Positions 8,650 to 17,526 are shown, numbered from the stretch's first letter. The stretch is 64,000 nt of DNA from Micromonospora sp. NBRC 110009 (GCF_030518795.1 NZ_CP130427.1:1364001-1428000), one strand, 5' to 3'. Notes: generated by a model from the letters alone, not told the origin. Translations and numbers: made by a program.

Positions 8650-8655
8650 CCGCAG

Positions 8656-8693
8656 CGCTGCGCCCGCCGCTCCTGGTCGCGGCGGGCGCAGCG
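8656..8693. terminator. Strong hairpin ending the NAGGN operon
   Basis: A perfect 15-bp stem (8656-8670 with 8679-8693) and an 8-nt loop, between convergent genes. It probably stops transcription from the operon; the opposing gene ends 60 bp further on. Confidence 0.8.
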
Positions 8694-8753
8694 TCGTACA
8701 TCGCGCCGGCGGGCGGGCGGGCGAGGGCGTGGGGCGCCGCGGCCCGTCGACCC

Positions 8754-10469
8754 TTACCCGTCGGTGCGCTCCGCCTCGTGGCGGCGGAGTGCGATGAGCG
8801 CCTCGCTCACGCGGAGCACCGCGTCGCGGGCCGCGGGATCCTCCGTGATCAGAGCTTCCGCCTGGTCGGCGAGGTGCCCCAGGAGGACGATCGTGGGCCG
8901 TTCGTCGCCGGCGGTGCCCGCCCGCTCGGCGGGTCGGAGGCGGGCTTCGAGTGCGGCCCCGACGTGCTCGGCGATGCGGCCGGCGGCGACGTACTCGGCG
9001 ATGAGGTAGCGGATGTCGGAGTACCAGGCGGGGTCGCGGGTGACGTCCTCGGGAACGTAACCGGCCCTGACGTTGGCCATCGTCACCGCGACGCTCTCGA
9101 CGACGTACGACTGAACGGTCGGGTGGAGCACGGCCAACTGCGCATCGGTCAGGGGTAGTGAACTGCCGTCGAGGAAGCAGAAGCCCGGTCCGGTGTTGCT
9201 GCCGCTGTTGACCCGCAGCGGCACCTCGTGCTGGGCGAGCCGGATCCCACCGAGCGCGAGCCCGAGATCGTCACGGGCGACGGCCGGCGGCGTGCTCCCG
9301 GTCATCTGGATCTTCGGCGCGGTCGGCGGCTGCAGGCCGTACGCGACCCAGTTGACCGTGTGGTCGTACACCGCGTTCTGCACCATGTGCTGCGGGATGC
9401 GGGACAGCGAGGGAAGCGCGCACGTCTGCGGCTCACCCGGATAGCCGCCGGGGTAGCTGCCGATGTCCCGCTTCCGCAACGGGCCGTAGTCGGTGATGAG
9501 CTTCCAGTCCCCGTGCGAGGCGCCGGCCACCTCCCAGGCACGAAGGACCGGCGAGTCGGCCTGGGCCCGGGCCGCTGCGGAGAGGATCCCGCTCGCCACG
9601 TCCCCCTCGGAGTTGATCCGGAAGACCGGCGTGGTCAGGTCGGTCCGGAGGACCCCACCGCCGCCATGCAGGACGACCGCGTCGACGACGTTCGCCAGCG
9701 GCTGGATGCCGTTGAAGTAGTTCGCGAGGCGCCCGGCCGACTGCGAGTGACCGGTGGCGATCACGTACCGGGGCGGCGACAGCCGGCCGAGCGGGGCGAC
9801 GCCCGCCGGGCTGCGCACCGCCTTCACCGCCTGGCTGAAGATGTCGTAGGAGAGGCTGTCGTCGGTGACCGTCCCGCCCACGGTGACGTCCAACGCGCCG
9901 TAGCGAGTCGGGCTCCAGGCCCTGAGGCCCGTCGCGGAGTGCAGCCCGGCCCGCTGGGCGGAGACGCCGACCCAGGCGTATCCCTCCCGGATCAGGTGCT
10001 CGTGTGACTGGAACCAGTCGACCTCCTGGTCCCACTGGTTGCTGACGTTGTTCCACTCGGCGAGCACCACGCCGTTGAACTTGTCGTCGGAGAGCGGCCG
10101 GCGCACCACGATGCGGGTGGCGTACGGCTGGTCGGTGCTGATCACCACTGCCGTGTCCGTACCCCGGGTCGCGTAGCGGGTTGCCGTGCCGGAGATGAAG
10201 AACTCCTGCTCGACATAGCCGGCCGCGGCGAGGTTGACGTCGGTGGCGAGGAAAGGGTAGCCGTGGCTGGGGTCCCCGACGGGGGAGGTACTGGCGATCG
10301 GTCCGGTGACCAGCGGGTCCGAGACGCTGTCACCGGTCGCGGTGGAGGGACGGCGGGCTCCGTCGGTGGCACCCGCGGGCGGGGCGAGGAACGCGGTCGA
10401 CGCGCCGATCAGGCTCAACGCGAGCAGGAACCGGGAAGCATTGCGCCGGACTGTGGGCAGGACAGACAA
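8754..10469 (-). CDS. Secreted alpha/beta-hydrolase domain protein
   Basis: 571 residues from a TTG start with a GAGGTG ribosome-binding site. Residues 1-34 form a Sec signal peptide (basic N-terminus, hydrophobic core, AGA-type cleavage). The rest resembles the large 'alpha/beta hydrolase domain' family: VVLAEWNNVSNQWD, AWVGVSAQRAG and a nucleophile elbow GHSQSAG (Ser242). A candidate catalytic histidine is in ASHGDWKL. A long C-terminal region after about residue 470 is helical and does not look catalytic. It is extracellular or wall-associated, probably an esterase of unknown substrate. Single gene; its promoter lies in the AT-rich gap upstream. Confidence 0.85.
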   Translation of the reverse strand: MSVLPTVRRNASRFLLALSLIGASTAFLAPPAGATDGARRPSTATGDSVSDPLVTGPIASTSPVGDPSHGYPFLATDVNLAAAGYVEQEFFISGTATRYATRGTDTAVVISTDQPYATRIVVRRPLSDDKFNGVVLAEWNNVSNQWDQEVDWFQSHEHLIREGYAWVGVSAQRAGLHSATGLRAWSPTRYGALDVTVGGTVTDDSLSYDIFSQAVKAVRSPAGVAPLGRLSPPRYVIATGHSQSAGRLANYFNGIQPLANVVDAVVLHGGGGVLRTDLTTPVFRINSEGDVASGILSAAARAQADSPVLRAWEVAGASHGDWKLITDYGPLRKRDIGSYPGGYPGEPQTCALPSLSRIPQHMVQNAVYDHTVNWVAYGLQPPTAPKIQMTGSTPPAVARDDLGLALGGIRLAQHEVPLRVNSGSNTGPGFCFLDGSSLPLTDAQLAVLHPTVQSYVVESVAVTMANVRAGYVPEDVTRDPAWYSDIRYLIAEYVAAGRIAEHVGAALEARLRPAERAGTAGDERPTIVLLGHLADQAEALITEDPAARDAVLRVSEALIALRRHEAERTDG

Positions 10470-10652
10470 GGTTCACCTCACGATGGGAGCGGCTGGCGCT
10501 GAGCCAGGCTGGTGAGACGTCTGTGCGTTACGGCTCTGCCGCACACGGTAATGCTCGGAATAGACGCAAGATATAGCGAAGAAAGTCGAACTTTTGCCTC
10601 CGCCGCCAAAAGTGGCTCCTGAGTCGCCCCTCGCCTGTGTGATCCAAACCAG
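10470..10652. other. Gene-free AT-rich divergent region
   Basis: No gene seen. The stretch 10550-10615 is clearly more AT-rich than its surroundings and holds a perfect 7-bp inverted repeat with A/T-rich arms (10590-10596 with 10607-10613, loop 10 nt). It lies between the secreted hydrolase gene (minus) and the RNase Z leader (plus), so it should contain the hydrolase promoter and possibly an operator. I could not fix a convincing -35/-10 pair on the minus strand. Confidence 0.5.
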
Positions 10653-10682
10653 TTGCCGGGCTCCTGCCGGACTGGATAGCGT
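10653..10682 (+). promoter_or_regulatory. Candidate promoter of the RNase Z leader transcript
   Basis: TTGCCG (10653-10658), an 18-nt spacer, then TAGCGT (10677-10682) resemble a primary sigma factor promoter. The start of transcription would be near 10689, just before the extended Shine-Dalgarno at 10696. Confidence 0.45.
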
Positions 10683-10688
10683 GGCGGT

Positions 10689-10946
10689 ACACGGGAAAGG
10701 AGGTGGTCCAGACTTGTATAGCAATCGGACTCGTGAGGTGGCTGTCCGCTAGCCGCTGTCCTCGACAGTGAAATCCCGTCCGCCGCGAGGCGGGCACCAG
10801 GCACCATCGTCGAGACCGTGTGGCAGCGGTGCGGCGAAACCACGACAGCCACCCGACCCCCGGGGTGCCGGCCCAGTCCAGCCGGCCCGCGCGCGAGCGC
10901 GGAAGCCCCGGGGGTCGCTTCATGTGTGAGGGGGCCTGCATTGTCG
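10689..10946 (+). ncRNA. Structured 5' leader of the RNase Z gene
   Basis: About 258 nt of leader with unusually ordered signals. First, an extended Shine-Dalgarno (AAAGGAGGTGG, 10696-10706) and a 12-codon ORF (10714-10752). Then a nested structure directly after its stop: P1 10753-10758 with 10824-10829, P2 10761-10766 with 10809-10814, and P3 10780-10784 with 10789-10793 closed by a GCGA tetraloop. Last, a perfect 12-bp stem at 10854-10865 with 10906-10917 shortly before the rnz start. The pairings were read by eye. The function is unknown; control of rnz by translation of the small ORF is inference. Confidence 0.55.
10714..10752 (+). CDS. 12-residue leader ORF upstream of rnz
   Basis: TTG start, peptide [12 protein letters not shown], stop TAG at 10750-10752. 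The ribosome-binding site is close to a full complement of the 16S rRNA 3' end, far stronger than at most genes here, and ends 7 nt before the TTG. The stop touches the base of the structured element that follows. It is too short to be recognised as a family. A leader peptide or translation sensor is the likeliest reading. Confidence 0.5.
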   Translation: MYSNRTREVAVR

Positions 10947-11870
10947 ATGCGCGAGCTGGTGGTGCTCGGTACGGCCAGCCAGGCCCCGACCCGGCAACGC
11001 AACCACAACGGCTACCTGCTGCGCTGGGACGACGAGGTGCTGCTCTTCGACCCGGGCGAGGGCAGCCAGCGGCAACTGCTGCACACCGGGATCTCCGCCA
11101 CCGACCTCACCCGGATCTGCGTCACCCACTTCCACGGCGACCACTGCCTGGGTCTGCCCGGCATGATCCAGCGCCTCTCCCTGGACCGGGTGCCCCACCC
11201 GGTGGCGGTGACCTTTCCGGCCGGCGGCGCCGACTTCTTCGCCCGGCTGCGCCACGCGTCGAGCTTCTACGAGACCGCCGAGCTGGCCGTGGAGCCGATC
11301 GACGCCGACGGGCAGCGGATCAGCCTGGGCATCGGCACGCTGGAGGCGCGCCGCCTGCGACACCCGATCGAGACGTACGGCTACCGGCTGGTCGAGCCGG
11401 ACGGCTGCCGGATGCTCCCGGAGAAGCTGGCCGCGTACGGCATCGCCGGCCCGGCCGTCGGCAAGCTGCTCCGCGACGGCCACCTGGACGTCGACGGACG
11501 CCGCGTCACCCGGGACGAGGTGAGCGTGACCCGGCCGGGCCAGCGGTTCGCCTTCGTGATGGACACCGGACTCTGCGACGGGGTGTGGGCGCTGGCCGAG
11601 CACGCCGACCTGCTGGTGATCGAGTCGACATTCCTGGAGTCGGAGGCGGCGCTCGCCGCCGAGGTCGGCCACCTCACCGCGGCGCAGGCCGCGCGGGTGG
11701 CGGCCGAGTCGGGGGTACGCACCCTCGTGCTCACCCACTTCTCCCAGCGGTACGCCGACCCCCGCCGGTTCGCCGACGAGGCCCGCGCGCACTTCACCGG
11801 GGAGCTGGTGATCGCCGAGGACCTGATGACCGTCCCGGTGCCGCCCCGGCGGGTAGCCTCGCCCGGGTGA
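10947..11870 (+). CDS. rnz: Ribonuclease Z
   Basis: 307 residues from ATG 10947 ([12 protein letters not shown]), with a GAGGGGG ribosome-binding site; TTG 10941 in frame is an alternative. The metallo-beta-lactamase motif HFHGDH (His61, His63, Asp65, His66) binds the two zinc ions; VMDTGLCDG and LVIESTFLE then VLTHFSQRY complete the site. The enzyme cleaves 3' trailers from tRNA precursors. Length and motifs fit the short bacterial (ElaC) form. It is preceded by an unusual structured leader with a mini-ORF, and its stop overlaps the start of a GNAT gene. Confidence 0.93.
   Translation: MRELVVLGTASQAPTRQRNHNGYLLRWDDEVLLFDPGEGSQRQLLHTGISATDLTRICVTHFHGDHCLGLPGMIQRLSLDRVPHPVAVTFPAGGADFFARLRHASSFYETAELAVEPIDADGQRISLGIGTLEARRLRHPIETYGYRLVEPDGCRMLPEKLAAYGIAGPAVGKLLRDGHLDVDGRRVTRDEVSVTRPGQRFAFVMDTGLCDGVWALAEHADLLVIESTFLESEAALAAEVGHLTAAQAARVAAESGVRTLVLTHFSQRYADPRRFADEARAHFTGELVIAEDLMTVPVPPRRVASPG
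11854..11859 (+). promoter_or_regulatory. -10 hexamer before the GNAT gene
   Basis: TAGCCT ends 7 nt before GTG 11867, inside the rnz 3' end. It has the same hexamer and nearly the same spacing as the HIT gene promoter, so the GNAT gene may also be transcribed alone and leaderless. Confidence 0.5.
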
Positions 11871-12376
11871 CCGTCGCCCTGCGCCCCGCCACCGAGGCCG
11901 ACCTGATGGCGGTCGGCGCGCTGCACCAGCGGTCCCGGGTGGCGGCGTACTCGTCGTTCCTGCCGGCGGAGGCGCTGGCCGCGCCGACGCCCGAGGAGAT
12001 GGGCCGGTACTGGGTGGAGCGGCTGACCTGGGAGCGGGCCGACCACCGGATGACCGTGGCCGAGCGGGACGGGCGGCTGGTCGGCTTCAGCTATCTGGGG
12101 CCGGACGACGCCGGGGACCCGGCCACCGGGCTGCTCAATGCGATCCACCTGGCGCCGGACGAGCGGGGGCGGGGCACCGGGCGGACCCTGATGGTCGACG
12201 CCCTGGCCGCGATGCGGGCGCGCGGCTGGAGCCGGGCGGTGCTGTGGGTGCTCCGGGAGAACTTGTCCGCCCGCCGCTTCTACGAGCGCGGCGGCTGGGC
12301 CGCCACCGGCGAGGAGCGCGCCGACCGGATCGGCCCCGCGCTGGTGCCCCAGCTCCGCTACGCCCGGAAGCTGTAA
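11867..12376 (+). CDS. GNAT family N-acetyltransferase
   Basis: 169 residues; GTG 11867 overlaps the rnz stop. GNAT core: substrate-side N-terminus, [18 protein letters not shown] (acetyl-CoA pyrophosphate loop, motif A, about residues 89-106), then [14 protein letters not shown] (motif B). It transfers an acetyl group from acetyl-CoA to an unknown amine. Coupled to rnz by overlap and with a possible own promoter. An intergenic repeat follows immediately. Confidence 0.85.
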   Translation: MTVALRPATEADLMAVGALHQRSRVAAYSSFLPAEALAAPTPEEMGRYWVERLTWERADHRMTVAERDGRLVGFSYLGPDDAGDPATGLLNAIHLAPDERGRGTGRTLMVDALAAMRARGWSRAVLWVLRENLSARRFYERGGWAATGEERADRIGPALVPQLRYARKL

Positions 12377-12418
12377 CCCTTCTTAACGCCTCCGGTAGCG
12401 AAGGGTGCCCCGCTTAAC
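12376..12418. repeat. Intergenic repeat element, copy 1
   Basis: A hairpin (12376-12382 with 12400-12406) whose loop contains a 16-nt core, TTAACGCCTCCGGTAG (12383-12398). The same core occurs in reverse complement at 42829-42844, also directly after a stop codon and next to a hairpin. It looks like a dispersed REP-like element that may act as a terminator. Confidence 0.6.
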
Positions 12419-12477
12419 CGCCGTTCGCTGTGAGCGGATCGGGGCATGGGGGCCGGCAGCGGCGCGTTGGCATCGGC

Positions 12478-13428
12478 ATGGACAGCGAGCACAGCGAGCG
12501 GGCGGAGGACGCCGCGCTCGACGCGTACTCCCGGGTGGTGACCGGCGTGGCGGCCCGGGTGCTGCCCAGCGTGGCCGCCCTGTCGGTACGGACCCCCCGC
12601 GGGGCCGGGGCCGGTTCGGCCGTGGTGATCGGCCCGGACGGGCAGTTGCTCACCAGCGCCCACGTCGTGCAGGGGGCCGGGGGCGGCACGGCCGCCTTCG
12701 GTGACGGCACCGAGACCCGGTTCCGGGTGGTCGGGGCCGACCCGCTGTCGGACCTGGCCGTGCTGCGCGCCGAGCAGGCCACCGTGCCGCCGGTGGAGCT
12801 GGGCAACGCGGACCGGCTGCGGATCGGCCAGCTCGTGGTGGCGGTCGGCAACCCGATGGGGCTCGCCGGCTCGGTCACCGCCGGGGTGGTCTCCGGCCTG
12901 GGCCGGTCCCTGCCAGCGCGGGACGGGCGGGTCACCCGGCTGATCGAGGACGTCATCCAGACCGACGCGGCGCTGAACCCGGGCAACTCGGGCGGCGCGC
13001 TGGCCGACTCGGCCGGCCGTGTGGTCGGGGTGAACACGGCGGTCGCCGGGCACGGCCTCGGGCTGGCCGTGCCGATCAACGCGACGACCCGGCAGATCAT
13101 CGCCGACCTGACCAGCGACGGCCGGGTCCGCCGGGCCTGGCTGGGGGTCGCCGGCGTGCCCGTACCGCTGCCGCCGGAGATCACGGCCCGCACCGGGCAG
13201 CGTCGTGGGCTGCGGGTGGTGGAGGTCGTGCCGGGCAGCCCGGCCGGGGTGGCCGGGATCTATCTGGGCGACGTGATCGTGGCGGCCGGCGGCCGGCCGG
13301 TACAGGACGGCCAGGGCCTGCAACGGCTGATGCTCGGCCCGGCGATCGGCACCCGCCTGCCGGTCACCGTGCTGCGCAAGGGGGCGTACGTCGACGTGGT
13401 GGCGGTCCCCACCGAGCTGGGCCGGTAG
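12478..13428 (+). CDS. HtrA-like (S1C) serine protease with PDZ domain
   Basis: 316 residues from ATG 12478; an in-frame GTG at 12430 would add 16 residues. Trypsin-like triad: His62 (SAHVV), Asp92 (LSDLAVL), Ser171 (GNSGGAL). A C-terminal PDZ domain covers about 215-310 (VVPGSPAGVAGIYLGDVIV). No signal peptide or membrane anchor is visible, unlike most HtrA/DegP proteins, so a cytosolic location or non-classical export is implied. Family role: quality control of misfolded proteins. The next gene is convergent, separated by a strong terminator. Confidence 0.9.
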   Translation: MDSEHSERAEDAALDAYSRVVTGVAARVLPSVAALSVRTPRGAGAGSAVVIGPDGQLLTSAHVVQGAGGGTAAFGDGTETRFRVVGADPLSDLAVLRAEQATVPPVELGNADRLRIGQLVVAVGNPMGLAGSVTAGVVSGLGRSLPARDGRVTRLIEDVIQTDAALNPGNSGGALADSAGRVVGVNTAVAGHGLGLAVPINATTRQIIADLTSDGRVRRAWLGVAGVPVPLPPEITARTGQRRGLRVVEVVPGSPAGVAGIYLGDVIVAAGGRPVQDGQGLQRLMLGPAIGTRLPVTVLRKGAYVDVVAVPTELGR

Positions 13429-13487
13429 CCGTCACGCCCCGTCCCGGTCCGAGTCGAGTCGGCGACCGGCGGCCGGGGGCGGTGACG

Positions 13488-13525
13488 GCGAGGGCCCTTT
13501 CCCCGGCCGGGGAAAGGGCCCTCGC
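13488..13525. terminator. Bidirectional terminator between HtrA-like gene and cbs
   Basis: A perfect 17-bp stem (13488-13504 with 13509-13525) and a 4-nt loop, between convergent genes. It contains an A3/T3 run in each arm. One of the strongest hairpins in the window. Confidence 0.88.
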
Positions 13526-13539
13526 TCAGGCGGTCCGGG

Positions 13540-14910
13540 TCAGCGGGCGCCGAGGTGGGCGAGCAGGTCCTGCCGGGTCAGCACGCCCTTCGGCTTGCCG
13601 TCGACCAGCACCAGGGCGGCGTCGGCCTTCTCCAGCAGCGCGACCGCCTCGCTGACCGGCTGCCCCCCGCCGATCATCGGCAGCGGCTCGGCCATGTGCC
13701 GCTCGATCGTGTCGTGCAGGTGCGCCTGCCCGGTGAAGAGCGCGTCGAGCAGGTCCCGCTCGGCGATCGAGCCGGCGACCTCGCCGGTGACCACCGGCGG
13801 CTCGGCCTTGAGCACCGGGAGCTGGGAGACGCCGTACTCGCGCATGTAGTCGATGGCGTCGCGGACCGTCTCGGTCGGGTGCACGTGCACCAGCTCGGGC
13901 AGGCCGCCCGGCTTGCTGGCGAGGGCGTCGGCCACGGTCGGCTCGGTGCCGGAGTCGTCCAGGAAGCCGTACCGGGCCATCCATTTGTCGTTGAAGATCT
14001 TCGACAGGTAGCCGCGACCGCTGTCCGGCAGCAGCACCACGACCACGTCGTCCGGGCCGGCCTTGCGGGCCACCTCCAGGGCGCCCACCACGGCCATGCC
14101 GCACGAGCCGCCGACCAGCAGGCCCTCCTCGCGGGCCAGCCGTCGGGTCATCTCGAACGACTCCTTGTCCGACACCTCGACGATCTCGTCGGCGACGGTC
14201 CGGTCGTACGTCTCCGGCCAGAAGTCCTCACCGACGCCCTCGACCAGGTAGGGCCGGCCGGTGCCGCCGGAGTAGACCGAGCCCTCCGGGTCGGCGCCGA
14301 CGACCCTGACCCGCCCCTCCGAGGCCTCCTTCAGGTAGCGGCCGATGCCGGAGATGGTGCCGCCGGTGCCGACGCCCGCGATGAAGTGGGTGATCCGCCC
14401 CTCGGTCTGCTGCCAGATCTCCGGACCTGTGGTCTCGTAGTGCGAGCGCGGGTTGGCCGGGTTGCTGTACTGGTTGGGCTTCCAGGCGCCGGGGATCTCC
14501 CGGGCCAGCCGGTCGGAGACGTTGTAGTAGGAGCGCGGGTCCTCCGGCGCGACGGCGGTCGGGCACACCACCACCTCGGCGCCGTACGCGCGCAGCACGT
14601 CCTGCTTGTCCTGGCTGACCTTGTCCGGGCAGACGAAGACGCACTTGTAGCCCTTGAGCTGGGCCACCAGGGCCAGGCCCACCCCGGTGTTGCCGCTGGT
14701 CGGCTCGACGATCGTGCCACCCGGCTTGAGGATGCCCGCCTGCTCGGCGTCCTCCACCATCCGCAGCGCGATCCGGTCCTTCACCGAACCGCCCGGGTTG
14801 ACGTACTCCACCTTCGCCAGCACGGTCGCCTGGATGCCCTCGGTGACGTTGCGCAGGCGTACCAGCGGGGTGTTGCCGATCAGCTCGACGACGTTGTCGT
14901 AGTACTGCAC
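13540..14910 (-). CDS. cbs: Cystathionine beta-synthase
   Basis: 456 residues from GTG 14910. Fold-type II PLP enzyme: PLP lysine Lys44 in NPGGSVKDR, phosphate-cup motif EPTSGNTGVGLA, and GVGTGGTISG. The C-terminal ~115 residues hold two CBS domains (PELVHVHPTETVRDAI; AEPLPMIGGGQPVSEA) that may sense adenosyl ligands. It condenses serine (or O-acetylserine) with homocysteine. Length and CBS domains favour cystathionine synthase over plain cysteine synthase. It complements the metB-type gene at the left edge. Confidence 0.93.
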   Translation of the reverse strand: MQYYDNVVELIGNTPLVRLRNVTEGIQATVLAKVEYVNPGGSVKDRIALRMVEDAEQAGILKPGGTIVEPTSGNTGVGLALVAQLKGYKCVFVCPDKVSQDKQDVLRAYGAEVVVCPTAVAPEDPRSYYNVSDRLAREIPGAWKPNQYSNPANPRSHYETTGPEIWQQTEGRITHFIAGVGTGGTISGIGRYLKEASEGRVRVVGADPEGSVYSGGTGRPYLVEGVGEDFWPETYDRTVADEIVEVSDKESFEMTRRLAREEGLLVGGSCGMAVVGALEVARKAGPDDVVVVLLPDSGRGYLSKIFNDKWMARYGFLDDSGTEPTVADALASKPGGLPELVHVHPTETVRDAIDYMREYGVSQLPVLKAEPPVVTGEVAGSIAERDLLDALFTGQAHLHDTIERHMAEPLPMIGGGQPVSEAVALLEKADAALVLVDGKPKGVLTRQDLLAHLGAR

Positions 14911-14985
14911 CTCGTTGTGCCCTTCGTTGCGCCGCCGCCGACGGCGGCCGGGAAGACTTCGGTCCGTCGCCCAGCGTACGTGCCG

Positions 14986-15342
14986 TCAGGGCACCACATG
15001 TCCGGGGATGACGGAGCTGCGACGTGCCTCCCACTCCAGGAACCGCTCGGTCTCGGCGAGCACGCTGCCGGCCAGCCAGGTGACCATCACCGCGTCGTCG
15101 GCCAGCCCGAACACCGCCAGCGGGATCTCCGGCAGCAGGTCGATCGGCGAGACGATGTACGCCGTGGCCGCGGTCATCAGGGCCAGCCGGAGGCCGCCGT
15201 CGTACTCCCCCTTCGCGGTGGCCCGGATCATCCGGGGCAGTGCCGCCAGCCGGGCGCCCAGCGACGGTCCGCTCCGCGCCCCCGTCGTCAGCGCCCGAGC
15301 CAGCGCCGCGAAGGCCGCGCTCCGCTTCAATGTCTTCGCCAT
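14986..15342 (-). CDS. DUF1232 (YkvA-type) membrane-associated protein
   Basis: 118 residues. The hallmark YIVSPIDLLPE (about residues 62-72) and the following hydrophobic LAVFGLADDAVMVTWLAGSVL define the DUF1232 family. The function is unknown; the two hydrophobic stretches suggest a small membrane protein. ATG start with a GGCGAGGA-like ribosome-binding site. Possibly co-transcribed with cbs, 75 bp downstream. Confidence 0.85.
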   Translation of the reverse strand: MAKTLKRSAAFAALARALTTGARSGPSLGARLAALPRMIRATAKGEYDGGLRLALMTAATAYIVSPIDLLPEIPLAVFGLADDAVMVTWLAGSVLAETERFLEWEARRSSVIPGHVVP

Positions 15343-15469
15343 CTCCTCGCCCCTTTCCGCTCGACCAGGGTGCGGTCCCGGCGCAAGCCCGCCCCTGTCG
15401 GTACTGGTACCCGGAACCCTCCCGTCCCAGCCGCCCGATCATGGGAGAGCGCGGGTCGTGGCGGCGCGA

Positions 15470-15475
15470 TAATGT
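15470..15475 (+). promoter_or_regulatory. -10 hexamer, leaderless start of SGNH hydrolase gene
   Basis: TAATGT ends 6 nt before ATG 15482, with no ribosome-binding site in between. Confidence 0.6.
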
Positions 15476-15481
15476 CGGTGC

Positions 15482-16525
15482 ATGGGGGACGCTGGTTCCG
15501 TCGCGCCGGGCGGCTGGCAGCGCGCCCGGCGGATCGCCCGGATGGCGGCGATCGGCACGGGCGCCACGATGGCGGCCACCGCCGCCACGGGCGGGGTGCT
15601 GCTCGGCCAGGCCCGGCAGGCCCGGCGCACCATCCCGATGGCCGAGGCGCCCCCGCCGCGCTGCGACGGCGTCTACGGCGCCAAGCTTCCCGGCCCGCCG
15701 GTCACCATGGTGATCCTCGGCGACTCCTCGGCCGCCGGCTACGGCGTGCACCGCCGCCGCGAGACCCCCGGCGCGCTGCTGGCCACCGGGCTGTCCCGCC
15801 GGCTGCACCGGCCGGTCCGGCTGCACCGGTTCGCCGTGGTCGGCGCCCTGTCGGCGGGGCTGAAGCCGCAGGTCGAGTCGGCCCTGGAGGTCGATCCGGA
15901 CATCGCGGTCGTGCTGGTCGGCGGCAACGACGTCACCAACCGCACTCCGCTCTCGGTGGCCGTGCGTTACCTGGTCGACGCGGTGCGTACGCTGCGCGCC
16001 ACCGGTTGTGAGGTGGTTGTCGGCACCTGCCCCGATCTGGGCGCGATCCGGCCGATCCAGCCGCCGCTGCGCTGGCTGGCCCGGCGCTGGAGCCGCCAGC
16101 TCGCCGCCGCCCAGACGATGGCGGTGGTCGAGGGGGGCGGCTGGACGGTCTCCCTCGGTGACCTGCTCGGTCCCCGCTTCGCCGCCGAGCCGGCCCGGAT
16201 GTTCGCCTGGGACCGGTTCCACCCGTCCGCTGAGGGGTACGCGGTCGCCGCGGCGGCACTGCTGCCCACCGTGCTGTCCGCGCTCGGCGCCGGCCAGGAA
16301 CGCCGGGCCGGGCTGGTGCGCGGCGAAGGCGTCCGGTCGCTCCCGGAGGCGGCCCACGAGGCCGCCCGGCACGCCGGCACCGAGGTCAGCGCCACCCAGG
16401 TCCGGGGCCGGGACCGGGGTCCCGGCGGGCGCTGGGCGCAGCTGCGGCGGCGTGCCTTCTTCGGCGTCGGTGCGGTGCCGCAGTCCGGCCCGGCGGAGTC
16501 ACCGACGCTGGAGGGACTGGCATGA
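15482..16525 (+). CDS. SGNH/GDSL hydrolase, first of a tandem pair
   Basis: 347 residues. A hydrophobic stretch at about 20-42 reads as a signal anchor. SGNH blocks: I, LGDSSAAGYG (nucleophile Ser82); III, VGGNDV (Asn); V, DRFHPSAEGY (Asp and His). After about residue 265 comes a ~80-residue basic tail with no clear domain. Predicted membrane-anchored or exported esterase/lipase-like enzyme; substrate unknown. A paralogue follows at 16664. Confidence 0.88.
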   Translation: MGDAGSVAPGGWQRARRIARMAAIGTGATMAATAATGGVLLGQARQARRTIPMAEAPPPRCDGVYGAKLPGPPVTMVILGDSSAAGYGVHRRRETPGALLATGLSRRLHRPVRLHRFAVVGALSAGLKPQVESALEVDPDIAVVLVGGNDVTNRTPLSVAVRYLVDAVRTLRATGCEVVVGTCPDLGAIRPIQPPLRWLARRWSRQLAAAQTMAVVEGGGWTVSLGDLLGPRFAAEPARMFAWDRFHPSAEGYAVAAAALLPTVLSALGAGQERRAGLVRGEGVRSLPEAAHEAARHAGTEVSATQVRGRDRGPGGRWAQLRRRAFFGVGAVPQSGPAESPTLEGLA

Positions 16526-16663
16526 GCGGGGGTAGCGGGGGCATCATCAGCAGGCACAACGCGGGTCACGCTCACGTCGACGCCGGTCCCGGCGCCCCGG
16601 CGGCCGGGGTCGGCGCCACGAGCGGAGCGGCCCGCGCATCATCGGACCTGGGGAGGTGCCGTC

Positions 16664-17461
16664 ATGACGCAGCGTAACGAGCTTGTGGTCCGGCTGGGTC
16701 GGGCCGCGGCGCTCTCCCTGGTCGCCGGCACGGTGGGCGGGGCCGCGGTCCTCGCCGGCCAGGCCATCGCCGCCCGCAGCCGTCAGTACGCGCAGCCCGA
16801 GTTGAGCCTCGTGCTGCGAGCCACGGTGGGCCGCACGGGCGCCCCACCGCTGCGGCTGGTGCTGCTCGGCGACTCCTCGGCGCTCGGCGTCGGGGTGGAA
16901 CGCTTCGAGGAGACGGTCGGCGGCCAGCTCGCGCACCTGCTCGCCGAGGGGCCGACCGGCCACCGGGTGCACCTGTCGAGCGTGGGGGTCTCCGGCTCCC
17001 GCTCCACCGACCTGGCCACCCAGGTGGCCCGGGCGCTGCTCGGCGAGCGTCCCGACGTGGCGGTGATCCTGGTCGGGGCGAACGACGCCACCGCGCTGGC
17101 CCGTCCGGGGGACGCGGCGGCGTACCTGGGGTCGGCGGTGCGCCGGCTGCGTGAGGCGCACGTCGAGGTGGTCGTGGGCACCTGCCCGGATCTGGGCGCG
17201 GTCCGCGCGGTCGCCTCCCCGCTGCGCCACGTGCTGGCCTGGTCCGGCCGACGGATCGCCCGGGCCCAGACGGCGGCCGTGCTGAACGCCGGCGGCAGCG
17301 TGGCGGACCTGGGCACCGAGACCGGCCCGGTGTTCCGGGCGGACGCCGGCACGCTCTGCCACGACGGCTACCACCCCTCCGCCGACGGCTACCGGGTCTG
17401 GGCGCACGCCCTGCTGCCGGTGGTCGAGGCGGCCGCCGCCGTCGCCTCCCGGCACCACTGA
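16664..17461 (+). CDS. SGNH/GDSL hydrolase, second of a tandem pair
   Basis: 265 residues, starting with MTQRNELVVRLG and a hydrophobic anchor at about 14-36 (ALSLVAGTVGGAAVLAGQ). Block I LGDSSALGVG (Ser71), block III VGANDAT, block V DGYHPSADGY. The close match to the gene before (shared EVVVGTCPDLGA and VRLR/LRLV contexts) shows a tandem duplication; this copy lacks the basic tail. A GGGGAGG ribosome-binding site (16649-16655) precedes the ATG. Function as for its neighbour. Confidence 0.88.
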   Translation: MTQRNELVVRLGRAAALSLVAGTVGGAAVLAGQAIAARSRQYAQPELSLVLRATVGRTGAPPLRLVLLGDSSALGVGVERFEETVGGQLAHLLAEGPTGHRVHLSSVGVSGSRSTDLATQVARALLGERPDVAVILVGANDATALARPGDAAAYLGSAVRRLREAHVEVVVGTCPDLGAVRAVASPLRHVLAWSGRRIARAQTAAVLNAGGSVADLGTETGPVFRADAGTLCHDGYHPSADGYRVWAHALLPVVEAAAAVASRHH

Positions 17462-17526
17462 CGCGGCCCCGGCGGGGTGACATTTCCCGCCCGGCCGCCA
17501 ACTTCCGCGTCAAGTTACTCGCGGGT

